Below are positions 8,367-17,853 of a DNA stretch of 64,000 nucleotides, piece by piece (within the stretch, counting starts at the first letter, position 1; each line of letters opens with the position of its first letter). Location: assembly GCA_958437935.1 (NCBI GenBank), contig CAUBPS010000009.1, forward strand, positions 1 to 64,000, read 5' to 3'. Source of the DNA: an uncultured Collinsella sp. GTDB lineage: Bacteria; Actinomycetota; Coriobacteriia; Coriobacteriales; Coriobacteriaceae. The notes under the pieces are model-generated. The model was not told the DNA's origin. It did not search any database and saw only the letters and a list, made by a program, of their open reading frames with translations. The translations under genes and the position numbers were made by a program.

Positions 8367-8789
8367 ATGGTCTATATCCCGTTTTGGATTTGCATCTTTG
8401 CTGGCGTGGCAATTGATGCCGGAGAGCGACGGTTTCCCAATGGGCTTGCCGGCGCATGTGCCGTGGCGGCGTTGGCGGGTGTTTGGCTCGACCTCGGTTT
8501 GAACACAGCGCTTGACCACGCGGGTCTTGCCGTCATTGTGTATCTTGCTCTCGTGCTGACTGAGTCCCTCTGGCGTCGTTTTCGCCAAATCCCGGGCATC
8601 GGCATGGGGGATGCCAAGGCGCTCTTCGCGCTTTGCACGCTCGACCCTATAGGCGGCATCGTGGCATTTGCCGTCGCACTCCTGGCCCTGGCCCTCTCCT
8701 GCCTCTTCACAAAATCGCGCTCCCTGCCATTGCTCCCGTTTTTGGTGCCGATTTTTGCCATAATCGAGGTCGTGGGCTGCACTCTGTAA
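8367..8789 (+). CDS. Small A24 (prepilin-type) peptidase
   Basis: A 140-residue integral membrane aspartyl protease of the type IV prepilin peptidase family. It shows the two catalytic aspartates in the expected setting: D17 (GVAIDAGERRFPN) and D82 within GIGMGDAK (the GxGD motif). It lacks the N-terminal cytoplasmic methylase domain of full-length PilD, so it resembles TadV/CpaA-type enzymes that process Flp-like pilins. No pilin or Tad genes are in the window, so its substrate lies elsewhere. The ATG at 8367 has a strong GAGGAGG ribosome-binding site; an upstream in-frame extension overlaps the preceding terminator and is discounted. Confidence 0.8.
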   Translation: MVYIPFWICIFAGVAIDAGERRFPNGLAGACAVAALAGVWLDLGLNTALDHAGLAVIVYLALVLTESLWRRFRQIPGIGMGDAKALFALCTLDPIGGIVAFAVALLALALSCLFTKSRSLPLLPFLVPIFAIIEVVGCTL

Positions 8790-8820
8790 CCGATTGCGCA
8801 TCGTTCTTAAGGAGCATGCC

Positions 8821-10068
8821 ATGGCAACTAATCAAGAAACGGCCGCCATCAAGGCGCGTATGGACCGTATTCCTTCGGCGTTGTCGCCCGAGCTCGTCGA
8901 GCGCATTGCCGCCAATCGTGCTTCGGGCACTGTCAATCTGTATCGTTGCAACGACGACCAGGTCATCCGTCGCGTTGATCGAGCCGCAGACGAGGGCACG
9001 CTCATGCGTCCGGCATTTATGCGCGATGCTGAAAAGATTCTCCATTTGCCCGCGTATGCCCGATATGCTGGTAAAACGCAGGTCTTTAGCTTCCGTAGCA
9101 ATGATGATCTGTCGCGCCGCGGTTTGCACGTGCAGCTTGTATCGCGCATCGCACGCGATATCGGCCGCGCCCTGGGGCTCAACTGCGATCTGATCGAGGC
9201 GATTGGCTTAGGCCACGACTTGGGACATACGCCTTTCGGCCATGCCGGCGAGCGCTTCCTCAACGATATCTATCACGAGCGCACGGGTCGTTATTTTTTC
9301 CATAACGTGCAGTCGGTGCGTGTGCTCGACGCCCTGTATGGCCGCAACGTGTCGCTCCAGACTCTCGACGGCGTGCTGTGCCATAACGGCGAGTACGAGC
9401 AACGCGTGTTTGAGCTTTCGGGCATGGGTTCCTTTGACCAGTTCGACCGAACCGTCGAGGAATGCATTGCCACAGGCTATAGCGCGATTGAGCACCTGCG
9501 TCCCATGACGCTCGAGGGCTGTGTGGTGCGTATCTCGGATATCCTCGCCTACGTCGGTCGTGATCGTCAGGACGCCATTGCGGCGGGCCTGCTGTCGCCC
9601 GACGCTTTTGACGATGGTCGGGGCGGCGCCTATAACAGCTGGATTCTCACGCACGCTTCCATCGATATCGTTGAGCATAGCTACGGCAAACCGCGTATCG
9701 AGATGAGTGAGGACCTGTTTGAGGAGATCCGCCGGGCGAAGCGCGAGAACTATGAGAAGATCTATAGTAAGGGCGGTATCGAAGGCGACTCCGAAGCGGA
9801 GCTGCGTGAGGCGTTCGAAAAGCTCTACGACCGTTGCCTGCAGGATATAGACGAAGGCGACGAGTCCTCCTACATCTTTAAGCACCACATTTCGCGCATT
9901 GAGCAGCAGCTTTCCTACTACGACCGTACCTATGCATGGCAGGACGATAAGGACCAAGTCGTGGTGGATTACATTGCGAGCATGACGGATGGCTATTTCT
10001 GCGAGCTGACGAGTAAGTTGTTCCCGGGGCTAAAGTTTCCGCACCGCACCTATATTAACGAACGGTAG
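8821..10068 (+). CDS. dgt: Deoxyguanosinetriphosphate triphosphohydrolase-like HD protein
   Basis: A 415-residue HD-superfamily dNTP triphosphohydrolase, expected to cleave dNTPs to deoxynucleosides and tripolyphosphate. The metal-binding set is visible: H103 in the segment before the HD pair, H132-D133 (GHDLGH) and HTPFGH at 136-141. The start is ATG 8821, six bases after AAGGAG; an upstream TTG at 8794 would include the RBS. It lies 31 bp after the A24 peptidase gene and may share its transcript. Substrate range (dGTP-specific or broad) is unknown. Confidence 0.88.
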   Translation: MATNQETAAIKARMDRIPSALSPELVERIAANRASGTVNLYRCNDDQVIRRVDRAADEGTLMRPAFMRDAEKILHLPAYARYAGKTQVFSFRSNDDLSRRGLHVQLVSRIARDIGRALGLNCDLIEAIGLGHDLGHTPFGHAGERFLNDIYHERTGRYFFHNVQSVRVLDALYGRNVSLQTLDGVLCHNGEYEQRVFELSGMGSFDQFDRTVEECIATGYSAIEHLRPMTLEGCVVRISDILAYVGRDRQDAIAAGLLSPDAFDDGRGGAYNSWILTHASIDIVEHSYGKPRIEMSEDLFEEIRRAKRENYEKIYSKGGIEGDSEAELREAFEKLYDRCLQDIDEGDESSYIFKHHISRIEQQLSYYDRTYAWQDDKDQVVVDYIASMTDGYFCELTSKLFPGLKFPHRTYINER

Positions 10069-10128
10069 TTCGTATCCTTTCGGTATACTGTTGGTCAACA
10101 ACGATTTTGAATGATGCACGGGATGGCT

Positions 10129-11478
10129 ATGGACGACCTTTTTTCTGCTTCGACGCGCGAGCGTTCCTTTAAAAATGCGCCGCTTGCGGTGCGCATGCGG
10201 CCCAACACGCTTGATGAGTACGTGGGCCAGCAAAAGGCCGTCGGTAAGGGCTCGTGGCTGCGTGCTGCGATTGAACATGATGTGCTATCGAGCGTGATCC
10301 TGTACGGGCCTGCCGGTACGGGCAAGACGACGCTGGCGCATATCATCGCCAACCATACCAAGAGCGAGTTTGTTGAGGTCAGCGCCGTCACGGGTACCGT
10401 GAAGGACTTGCGCCGCGTGATTGACGAGGCCAAGACGCGCCTGAATACCTATGACCGCCGCACCATTCTATTCATCGATGAGATTCACCGCTTTTCCAAG
10501 TCGCAGCAGGATGCCCTGTTGCATGCAGTCGAGAACCGTACCGTCATTATGATCGGTGCCACGACGGAGAATCCGTACTTTGAGGTCAACTCGGCGTTGC
10601 TTTCGCGCGGTCGCGTGGTGGAGCTTGAGCACCTCAAGGACGAGGATATCGCCACGCTTATTGAGCGTGCGCTCGAGGCGCCGCAGGGCCTGAACGGCAA
10701 GTTCTCGGCCGATGAGGATACGGTCAAGACCATCTGCACGCTGGCTGCGGGCGACGCTCGCTCGGCGCTCACGACGCTCGAGCTTGCGAGCGAGATCGCC
10801 GTCACGCGTCCCGATACCGAGGGGACACCGGCTCCGGCGGCAGGGGAGCGTTATCCCATCACCGTCGATGACGTGAAGATTGCCAACCCGCGCCGCGGTT
10901 TTTCGTATGACAAAAACGGCGACATGCACTATGACATTATCAGTGCGTTCATCAAGTCCATGCGCGGCAGCGACCCCGATGCCACGATCTATTGGCTCGC
11001 GCGCATGATCGACGCGGGGGAGGATCCTAAGTTTATCGCCCGCCGCATTATGATTCAGGCTTCTGAGGATGTTGGCAACGCCGATCCGCAGGCGCTTTTG
11101 GTGGCGCATGCCGCATTTAAGTCTGCCGAGGTCATTGGCTATCCCGAGTGCCGCATTAACCTGGCTCAGGCTGCACTCTATGTGTGCTTGGCGCCTAAAT
11201 CCAACGCGTGTGAGGCTTCGATCGATGCGGCGCTGGCCGATATCCATTCTAGTGGGCTTCGCGAGGTGCCGAGTTATCTGCGCGATCGCCATCGCCCAGG
11301 CAGCGACGAATACGGTGTGTATAAATATCCGCACGATTATCCCGAAGGCTGGGTCGACCAGCGCTATTTGCCCGAGGGACTGGAGCGCGGCGCGTTCTGG
11401 CAGCCTGCCGGCCGCGGTTGGGAAGAGTGGCGCGTAGAGCAAAGTGAACGCGACCGCAGCGGGAATGCACCGAAGTAG
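10129..11478 (+). CDS. rarA: Replication-associated recombination AAA+ ATPase RarA
   Basis: A 449-residue AAA+ clamp-loader-like ATPase (MgsA/RarA) acting at stalled replication forks. Walker A GPAGTGKT is at 60-67 and Walker B ILFIDEIH at 113-120, followed by the sensor 1 segment GATTEN. The C-terminal MgsA tetramerisation domain includes RRIMIQASEDVGNADP and the family-typical YPHD / YKYP region near the end. ATG 10129 (MDDLF) has a GGGATGG sequence upstream; ATGs at 10111, 10114 and 10123 are alternatives. A TATACT box near 10084 could be its -10 element. Confidence 0.93.
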   Translation: MDDLFSASTRERSFKNAPLAVRMRPNTLDEYVGQQKAVGKGSWLRAAIEHDVLSSVILYGPAGTGKTTLAHIIANHTKSEFVEVSAVTGTVKDLRRVIDEAKTRLNTYDRRTILFIDEIHRFSKSQQDALLHAVENRTVIMIGATTENPYFEVNSALLSRGRVVELEHLKDEDIATLIERALEAPQGLNGKFSADEDTVKTICTLAAGDARSALTTLELASEIAVTRPDTEGTPAPAAGERYPITVDDVKIANPRRGFSYDKNGDMHYDIISAFIKSMRGSDPDATIYWLARMIDAGEDPKFIARRIMIQASEDVGNADPQALLVAHAAFKSAEVIGYPECRINLAQAALYVCLAPKSNACEASIDAALADIHSSGLREVPSYLRDRHRPGSDEYGVYKYPHDYPEGWVDQRYLPEGLERGAFWQPAGRGWEEWRVEQSERDRSGNAPK

Positions 11479-11578
11479 CTGCTGATAATTTTGTCCCACG
11501 TTGCTGCTCTTGGCATGTTCGGTCCCCTTTGGGGTACCATGGAAACCGTCTGTATATCGATTCCTTTGGGAGGCTTGC

Positions 11579-12166
11579 ATGAGTCCCATTCAAATCGCCC
11601 TGCTGCTGCTCGCCGTTGCCGGCGTGTGGGCCATCGTTGAGCTCGCGCTTACCCTGCGTAAGACCCGCACCGTTGTCGACTCGCTCGATAAGACCGTGAA
11701 CGACCTCAACAACACCATCGCCGAGGCTCAGCCTGTGGTGGCAAAGCTCGATGGCGCTGTCGATGAGCTTACGCCGGCGCTTGCCCAGATGGAGCCGCTG
11801 CTTAAGTCGAGCAAGACGGCAGTTGATGCCCTTACCTCCAATCTCGTAGAGGTCGAAGCCGTGGTTCGCGACATTTCCGAGGTTACGGGCAGCATGGCCG
11901 AGGCCAGCAATGCTGTGTCGAGCGTGACCGACTCTGCCGCCGGTGCTGTGCAGAAGCTCTTCAATAAGGTGAAGTCTCCTGCGGCTGACACCGAGCGCAA
12001 GCTCGCCGCTGCTGCTGCGGAGGCAGAGCGGCCTACCGAGCGCGTCCTAATTGGCGAGGACGAGGCCGCCGCGGGCGACGATGATGGTCAGAAGTCTGTA
12101 TCCAAGCCGGCTCAGTATTACACCTATACGCCCGCCGAGACCTCTGAGGAGTCCTGCGATGAGTAG
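11579..12166 (+). CDS. DUF948-like membrane-anchored coiled-coil protein
   Basis: A 195-residue protein with one N-terminal membrane segment (about 5-25). A long heptad-rich helical region follows (about 30-135, many V/L/T repeats such as SLDKTVNDLNNT), then an acidic, low-complexity tail. This matches DUF948/YtxG-like general-stress proteins. It starts at ATG 11579 after GGGAGG, with an in-frame extension upstream discounted. It overlaps the next gene, an RsbW-like anti-sigma candidate, by eight bases, which suggests a stress-response operon. No enzymatic motif is seen. Confidence 0.7.
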   Translation: MSPIQIALLLLAVAGVWAIVELALTLRKTRTVVDSLDKTVNDLNNTIAEAQPVVAKLDGAVDELTPALAQMEPLLKSSKTAVDALTSNLVEVEAVVRDISEVTGSMAEASNAVSSVTDSAAGAVQKLFNKVKSPAADTERKLAAAAAEAERPTERVLIGEDEAAAGDDDGQKSVSKPAQYYTYTPAETSEESCDE

Positions 12167-12536
12167 CGAAGCAACCTGCCCTATCACGCTGACCGTTGCC
12201 GGTGACCCGCGTCTCGCTCGCCTTGTGCGCATGACGGCAGCCAACGTTGGTGCCCTGTGCTCTATGTCTGTCGATCGCATCGAGGACATCCGCATGGCTG
12301 CTGAGGAGGCTTTCATCTTTGGTTGCACCGCGGTCGACTGCGATGACATCACCATCAAATTCGATGTCGATGAGACCCACGTTGGCATGACTATTACCTT
12401 TGGCGACCAGGCTACGGTCGATGAAGACGACCAGGCTGCGGTGTATGCCGAGCTCATCCTCGCGAGCGTGTGCGACTCCTACGAAAAGACTACGGCGCCC
12501 CTGACGCTTTCCCTCGACCTCAAGGCGGATATCTAA
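12159..12536 (+). CDS. RsbW-like anti-sigma factor candidate, ATP-binding motifs degenerate
   Basis: A 125-residue protein directly upstream of a SigB/SigF-type sigma gene, in the place where RsbW/SpoIIAB serine kinases are found. The helix RMAAEEAFIFG resembles the N-box helix (usually EAxxNA), but the magnesium-binding asparagine is absent, and no GxGxGL nucleotide-binding loop is visible. It may be a HATPase-fold anti-sigma factor that binds sigma without kinase activity. No RsbV anti-anti-sigma gene is adjacent. The family assignment rests on position plus weak similarity. Confidence 0.55.
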   Translation: MSSEATCPITLTVAGDPRLARLVRMTAANVGALCSMSVDRIEDIRMAAEEAFIFGCTAVDCDDITIKFDVDETHVGMTITFGDQATVDEDDQAAVYAELILASVCDSYEKTTAPLTLSLDLKADI

Positions 12537-12537
12537 T

Positions 12538-13329
12538 ATGACCGAACGTTCCCGGAGCGGCAAGACCGCTTGGGACAAGGAGAAAACCCGCGAGCTGTTT
12601 CGTCGTTACAAGGAGACCGGTGATCCGGACGCCCGTGAGCAGCTCGTCATGTCCCATATGAACCTGGTAAGGTTTCTTGCCAACAAATTTAAGAATCGCG
12701 GCGAGCCGCTCGACGACCTCATGCAGGTCGGCTATCTGGGCTTGCTCAAGGCTATCGACCGTTTTGATCCCGAGCGCGGACTCGAGTTCACGACGTTTGC
12801 GACACCCACTATCCTGGGCGAGATCAAACGCCATTTTCGCGACAAGGGCTGGAGTGTGCGCGTACCGCGTCGTCTGCAGGAGCTCTCGGCCAAGGTCAAC
12901 CAGGCTACTGACAAACTTACCAACGAGCTGCAGCGTTCGCCCAAGGTTGAGGAGATCGCTGAGTATCTAGATGTGACTGTCGATGAGGTCCTCGAGGCTA
13001 TGGAATCGTCTTCGGCCTATACCTCGGTGCCCATCGAGGCTCCTGGTGCGTCCGATTCCGACGATGCCCCTTCGATTCTCGACCGTTACGCCGACGACGA
13101 CAACGAGCTCGACTTTACCGATGACCGCCTAGTGATCGAGGAAGCCATCCGTGATTTCTCGCCGCGCGAGCGCGAGGTGATCGAGCTGCGCTTTGTGAAG
13201 GGCATGACCCAGATCGAGATCGCCAAGAAGCTGGGTATTTCTCAGGTGCAGGTTTCGCGTCTGCTGCGCCGCACGCTTAAGAAGATTCAGGACAAGATCG
13301 ACCCCGACGGAGTGATGATTCGTTCATGA
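12538..13329 (+). CDS. SigB/SigF/SigG-type RNA polymerase sigma factor
   Basis: A 263-residue group 3 sigma-70 factor. Region 2 spans about 40-110 (core-binding FKNRGEPLDDLMQVGYLGL and -10 recognition up to IKRHFRDKGW), region 3 about 115-155, and region 4 with the -35-binding helix-turn-helix about 205-255 (SPREREVIELRF, then KLGISQVQVSRLLRR). Regions 2 and 3 are closest to the general-stress/sporulation subfamily. It begins one base after the anti-sigma candidate stops and overlaps the next gene by four bases, so the four-gene cluster is one translationally coupled unit. Confidence 0.9.
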   Translation: MTERSRSGKTAWDKEKTRELFRRYKETGDPDAREQLVMSHMNLVRFLANKFKNRGEPLDDLMQVGYLGLLKAIDRFDPERGLEFTTFATPTILGEIKRHFRDKGWSVRVPRRLQELSAKVNQATDKLTNELQRSPKVEEIAEYLDVTVDEVLEAMESSSAYTSVPIEAPGASDSDDAPSILDRYADDDNELDFTDDRLVIEEAIRDFSPREREVIELRFVKGMTQIEIAKKLGISQVQVSRLLRRTLKKIQDKIDPDGVMIRS

Positions 13330-14738
13330 GTGAACACCCCCAACAAACCGATCGCGTGCTGCGCGACACCCGCATTCTGACGCTTCGCATTTGGGCTGTT
13401 GTCGGCTGCATTGTCATCGCCGCTGTCATCTTTAACCTTATGGGCATCCTGGCGCCGGTTATCGAGTTTCTTGCCGTCGGTTCCATCATTGCCTTTGTGA
13501 TGTCCCCGATCACCAACTGGCTCGAGCACCATGGCGTGAATCGCGGCATCGGTTCGCTTATCGCGCTTATTGTTGTTGTTGCCGTGCTCGTCGGTGTCGT
13601 TTGCATCTTGTCGCCGATTCTCTTTGGTCAGATCATGGAAGTCCTGAGCCGCCTGCCCGAGCAGCTTCGTGTTGCGGGTGGCGATCTCAATGAGATGATC
13701 TCGCATGCCAAGACGCTCAATAACACGCCGCTCAAGGAGTATTTGGACGATAATCTTTCGTCGCTGGTTACCGTGGCATCGAAGTATGTGTCTCAGATTG
13801 CTGCCGAGCTTGGCCGCGGTGTGTTCCCGCTCATCACCAATACAGCCTCGCAGTTGTTCGTGATCTTCCTTGGTCTGGTGCTTGCCTACTGGATGGCCTG
13901 CGACTACCCTCGCATGCATCACGAGATTTGCACCATCATCGGTCAGGAGAAGGAGACCTCGTACCGCTTTATGGTCGCCATCCTTTCTCGCTCTGTCGGC
14001 GGCTACATGCGCGGTATGGTCGTGACGTCCATCTGCGGTGGTTTCCTCGCCTTTATCGGTTTTATGATCATCGGTCATCCGTATGCGGCGCTCATGGCTA
14101 TCTTCACTGGCATCATGCACTTGGTTCCGGTCGTCGGTCCCTGGGTGAGCGCGGCAATCGCCACGGTACTCGGCTTTATGTTCAGCCCCATGTTGGCGTT
14201 ATGGACGCTCATCGTGACGATGGTCGCGCAAAACGTCACCGACAATGTGATTTCGCCTAAGGTCATGCAGAGCTCAGTGCAGGTGCATCCCATTATGAGC
14301 CTCACGGCGCTCGTTATTGGTTCGGCACTCATGGGGCCCATCGGCATGATTATTGCCATCCCGCTTTGTGCGGCCCTCAAGGGCATCTTCGTGTACTACT
14401 TTGAGAATGAGACCGGCCGTCAGCTTGTGGCCTATGACGGAGCCGTGTTTAAGGGCACGCCGTACCGCGATGCCGATGGCAACCCGGTCGCCGCCTACGA
14501 CGCGCTCGGCGACGACACCTTCATCTATGAGTCCGAGCTCATCGGTAACGAGACTGCGCCCGAGGCCCAGGCCATGCCCAAACCCGAGCTCGATAATCCC
14601 TGGATGAAGCTCTCGGGCCTTCAGCCCGATGCTACGGGCTTTTTCAAGAATCCCTTCGCCAAAGACGACGATTTCAATATGAACGACGACACCAAAACCG
14701 GCATCGACGGCTCCATGGACGATTCGGATTCCAAATAG
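13326..14738 (+). CDS. AI-2E family transporter (PF01594-type permease)
   Basis: A 470-residue polytopic membrane protein with about eight hydrophobic segments (around 23-60, 75-98, 165-190, 225-300, 315-365). It has the family-typical central GPWVSAAIATVLG stretch and a late ISPKVMQSSVQVHP segment. A long hydrophilic C-terminal tail (about 380-470) is rich in D, N and P. Family members include Na+/H+ antiporters and the debated AI-2 exporter TqsA, so the substrate is not assigned. ATG overlaps the sigma-factor stop (ATGA), which implies co-regulation with the stress cluster. Confidence 0.82.
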   Translation: MSEHPQQTDRVLRDTRILTLRIWAVVGCIVIAAVIFNLMGILAPVIEFLAVGSIIAFVMSPITNWLEHHGVNRGIGSLIALIVVVAVLVGVVCILSPILFGQIMEVLSRLPEQLRVAGGDLNEMISHAKTLNNTPLKEYLDDNLSSLVTVASKYVSQIAAELGRGVFPLITNTASQLFVIFLGLVLAYWMACDYPRMHHEICTIIGQEKETSYRFMVAILSRSVGGYMRGMVVTSICGGFLAFIGFMIIGHPYAALMAIFTGIMHLVPVVGPWVSAAIATVLGFMFSPMLALWTLIVTMVAQNVTDNVISPKVMQSSVQVHPIMSLTALVIGSALMGPIGMIIAIPLCAALKGIFVYYFENETGRQLVAYDGAVFKGTPYRDADGNPVAAYDALGDDTFIYESELIGNETAPEAQAMPKPELDNPWMKLSGLQPDATGFFKNPFAKDDDFNMNDDTKTGIDGSMDDSDSK

Positions 14739-14744
14739 ATCCTG

Positions 14745-14984
14745 TTAGCGTTTCTTGATGTTGTAAATGACAAGAAACGCGAGCAAGGCGATTGATAAGG
14801 GGCCGGCTACATAGAAAAAGAGAACGTCAATTGCGCGTAGAGTGTAATAAGCCTTATCGCCGGACATTACTGCATACAATACGTAGCCAAATGCTGGTTG
14901 GTTTGCGTACCAGCAGGAGAAGGCCAAGAGCGCTAAAAGTGCTAGTACCAGAAGTGCATTCAGGACAAATCGTCTACTTTTCAT
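14745..14984 (-). CDS. Small two-segment membrane protein, unknown function
   Basis: A 79-residue hypothetical protein read on the minus strand, convergent with the AI-2E permease gene (stops six bases apart). It has two hydrophobic segments (about 7-27 and 52-73) separated by a short polar loop, and a basic end (NIKKR). A strong ribosome-binding site (AAGGAG, seven bases before ATG) and clean reading frame support it as a real gene. No family is recognised. Confidence 0.65.
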   Translation of the reverse strand: MKSRRFVLNALLVLALLALLAFSCWYANQPAFGYVLYAVMSGDKAYYTLRAIDVLFFYVAGPLSIALLAFLVIYNIKKR

Positions 14985-15076
14985 CGATCGCTCCTTCCGG
15001 GTGACTCTTATATGTAATTCTACAGCAGTCCTTTTTCAAAGGATCGCACAGTACTGAATAACGTGCACTTTCGCTG

Positions 15077-15106
15077 GAGGGTCGCTGTTTGGCGGCCCTC
15101 TTTTTT
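15077..15106 (+). terminator. Rho-independent terminator upstream of alaS
   Basis: GAGGGTCGC pairs with GCGGCCCTC (one G-U pair) around a six-base loop, followed by T6. Its T-tract overlaps the alaS -35 element. It may end read-through from the sigma/permease operon or an unannotated short transcript. Confidence 0.75.
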
Positions 15107-15132
15107 GCACAGGCGCGGTGGGATGGTAATAT
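15105..15132 (+). promoter_or_regulatory. Promoter of the alaS operon
   Basis: TTGCAC (15105-15110) and TAATAT (15127-15132) are separated by 16 bp, 47 bp upstream of the alaS start codon. Confidence 0.65.
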
Positions 15133-15178
15133 CGTTACGTTTGAACTGTTTCGATGTGAAACCGAGGAGATTCCCTCT

Positions 15179-17836
15179 ATGAGTGCTGACTACCCGTCAA
15201 TGACTACGGCCGAGATTCGCTCTAAGTTCCTCAACTTCTTTGAGGAGCGCGGTCTTAAGCTCTATCCTTCTTCGTCCCTCGTCCCCGACGATCCCTCGCT
15301 GTTGCTTGCCAACGCCGGCATGAACCAGTTTAAGGAGTACTACCAGGGCAAGAAGACCATGAAGGAGATCGGCGCGATCTCCTGCCAGAAGTGCGTCCGC
15401 ACCAACGACATCGACTGCATCGGCGAGGACGGCCGTCACCTGTCCTTCTTCGAGATGCTCGGCGACTTCTCCTTTGGCGGCGTCTCCAAGCAGCAGGCCT
15501 GCGCTTGGGCCTTTGAGCTCATCACCAAGGAGTTCAAGCTGCCGTTAGACCGCCTGTACTTCACCGTCTTTACCGAGGACGACGAGACCCATGACGTGTG
15601 GCGCTCCCTGGGCGTTGCCGAGGATCACATCTCGCGTCTGGGCGAGGACGACAACTTCTGGGCCGCTGGCCCCACCGGCCCCTGCGGTCCGTGCTCCGAG
15701 ATCTACTTTGACATGGGCGAGGAGGTCGGTTGCGGCAGCCCCGACTGCAAGCCCGGCTGCGACTGCGACCGCTTCCTTGAGTTCTGGAACCTCGTCTTTA
15801 CCCAGTACGACCGCCAGGAGGATGGCTCCATGCCGGAGCTGCCGCACCGCAACCTCGATACGGGCATGGGTCTGGAGCGCATGGCCGCTATCATGCAGCA
15901 CAAGACCGCCAACTACGACGGCGATCTGATGCAGCATCTCATTAAGCTGGGCGAGGAGATCAGCGGCAAGACCTACGTCGCCGACGATTACTCCGGCGCT
16001 AGCCGCTCCCTGCGCATCATCGCCGACCACTCCCGTGCCGTCGACTTTATGATCTCAGACGGCATCCTGCCCGGTAACGAGGGTCGCGAGTACGTCCTGC
16101 GCCGCCTGCTCCGTCGCGCCGTGTTCCACGGCCGCCTGCTGGGCATCGAGGGCGCCTTCCTGACCAAGTTCATCGACGAGGTCAACGCTCAGATGGGCGA
16201 GGCCTATCCCGAGCTGCTCAAGAACGTCGCGCTCGTTAAGGGCATCGTCGCCTCCGAGGAGGAGCGCTTCTCCACGACGCTCGACAACGGCCGCGTTTAC
16301 CTGGACGAGGCCCTGGCCGCGCTCGCCGACGGCGCTGTCCTTCCGGGCGATGTTGCCTTTAAACTTCACGACACCTTTGGTTTCCCCATTGACCTGACTG
16401 TCGAGATCGCCGGCACCGCCGGTCACGACGTCGATATGGACGGCTTCACCGCTTGCATGGAGGACCAGAAGGCCCGCGCCCGCGCCAACGCCAAGGGCGA
16501 CGCCTGGGGCAGCTTCAACGACGTGTGGGTCGAGCTTTCCGATAAGGTTGCCGCGACCGAGTTCGACGGCTATGACAACGACGTCATCGAGGGCGCTAAG
16601 GTTGTCGCCATCGTTCGCAATGGTGAGTCCGTCGAGTCCGCTGCCGCCGGCGAGGACGTCGAGGTCGTGCTCGACCGCACCCCGTTCTACGCCGAGATGG
16701 GCGGCCAGCAGGGCGACGCCGGCGAGCTTTCCGCCGAGGGCGTCGCGCTGACTATTGCAGACACCAAGAACCACAATGGCCTGTATGCTCACGTCGCCCA
16801 CGTTGCCGAGGGCGCGCTGACCGTCGGTACTACCGTGACCGCCGCGCTCGACGCCGAGCGCCGTGGTTTCCTGCGTCGCAACCACACCGCCACCCACCTG
16901 CTCGACGCTGCGCTTAAGCAGGTCCTGGGCGAGCATGTCTCCCAGGCTGGCTCGTTGGTGACGCCCGAGCACCTGCGCTTTGACTTCACGCACTTCGAGG
17001 CCCTGTCCTCCGAGCAGCTCAAGGCTGTCGAGGACCTGGTCAACAAGCAGATTTTCGCTTCCAAGCCGGTCGTGACCCGCGTCATGGGCATCGACGAGGC
17101 CAAGGCCGCTGGTGCTGTCGCCCTGTTTGGCGAGAAGTACGGCGACGTCGTCCGCGTTGTCTCCGTGGGCGCCGAGGATCAGCCGTTCTCCCGTGAGCTT
17201 TGCGGTGGTACGCATGCCGCCAACACTGCCGAGATCGGCCTGTTCAAGATTATTTCCGAGTCCTCCACGGGCTCGAATGTCCGCCGTATCGAGGCCGTGA
17301 CCTCCAAGGGCGCTCTCGACTATATGGCTGACCGCCTGGCACTCGTTGACGCCGCCGCCGCGGCGCTCAAGTGCCGCGTCGACGAGGTTCCCGCCCGTGT
17401 GGAGAACCTGCAGGCCGAGCTGCGCGAGACTGCCGGTAAGCTTAAGAAGGCTCTGACCGGTGGCTCCTCCGATGCAATCTCCAGCGCCATCGACGGTGCT
17501 GTCGAGCTGAATGGCTACAAGCTCGTTGTCGCTGAGCTCCAGGGCCTTGAGGCTGCCGACCTGCGCAACGTATGGGATACCGTGCATCAGAAGGTCGCCG
17601 GCCCTGTTGCTTGTGTCGTCGCCAGCGTGACTGAGAAGGGCACCCCGGCCCTGCTTGCCGCCGGCTCCGATGACGCCGTGAAGGCCGGTTTCCACGCCGG
17701 TAACGTGATCAAGCAGATTGCGGGCCTGGTCGACGGTCGCGGTGGCGGTCGTCCCAACATGGCTCAGGCCGGTGGCAAGAACGCCGCTGGTATCGCCGAT
17801 GCCCTCGCGGCCGCCAAGACCGCGCTCGGCGCCTAA
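15179..17836 (+). CDS. alaS: Alanine--tRNA ligase
   Basis: An 885-residue class II synthetase charging tRNA-Ala. It has an N-terminal catalytic domain (about 1-260, with motif 1-type SSLVPDDPSLLLANAGMNQF), a tRNA recognition domain, an editing domain with the zinc motif HTATH at 569-573 and CGGTHAANT near 675, and the C-Ala domain (about 740-885, with DGRGGGRPNMAQAGG). ATG 15179 follows GAGGAG; 30 upstream in-frame codons cover the promoter and are rejected. It leads an operon with ruvX, mltG, yqeG, aroK and an aroB-like gene, a gene order typical of Actinobacteria and Firmicutes. Confidence 0.97.
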   Translation: MSADYPSMTTAEIRSKFLNFFEERGLKLYPSSSLVPDDPSLLLANAGMNQFKEYYQGKKTMKEIGAISCQKCVRTNDIDCIGEDGRHLSFFEMLGDFSFGGVSKQQACAWAFELITKEFKLPLDRLYFTVFTEDDETHDVWRSLGVAEDHISRLGEDDNFWAAGPTGPCGPCSEIYFDMGEEVGCGSPDCKPGCDCDRFLEFWNLVFTQYDRQEDGSMPELPHRNLDTGMGLERMAAIMQHKTANYDGDLMQHLIKLGEEISGKTYVADDYSGASRSLRIIADHSRAVDFMISDGILPGNEGREYVLRRLLRRAVFHGRLLGIEGAFLTKFIDEVNAQMGEAYPELLKNVALVKGIVASEEERFSTTLDNGRVYLDEALAALADGAVLPGDVAFKLHDTFGFPIDLTVEIAGTAGHDVDMDGFTACMEDQKARARANAKGDAWGSFNDVWVELSDKVAATEFDGYDNDVIEGAKVVAIVRNGESVESAAAGEDVEVVLDRTPFYAEMGGQQGDAGELSAEGVALTIADTKNHNGLYAHVAHVAEGALTVGTTVTAALDAERRGFLRRNHTATHLLDAALKQVLGEHVSQAGSLVTPEHLRFDFTHFEALSSEQLKAVEDLVNKQIFASKPVVTRVMGIDEAKAAGAVALFGEKYGDVVRVVSVGAEDQPFSRELCGGTHAANTAEIGLFKIISESSTGSNVRRIEAVTSKGALDYMADRLALVDAAAAALKCRVDEVPARVENLQAELRETAGKLKKALTGGSSDAISSAIDGAVELNGYKLVVAELQGLEAADLRNVWDTVHQKVAGPVACVVASVTEKGTPALLAAGSDDAVKAGFHAGNVIKQIAGLVDGRGGGRPNMAQAGGKNAAGIADALAAAKTALGA

Positions 17837-17853
17837 GAACCTAAGTAGTCGCT

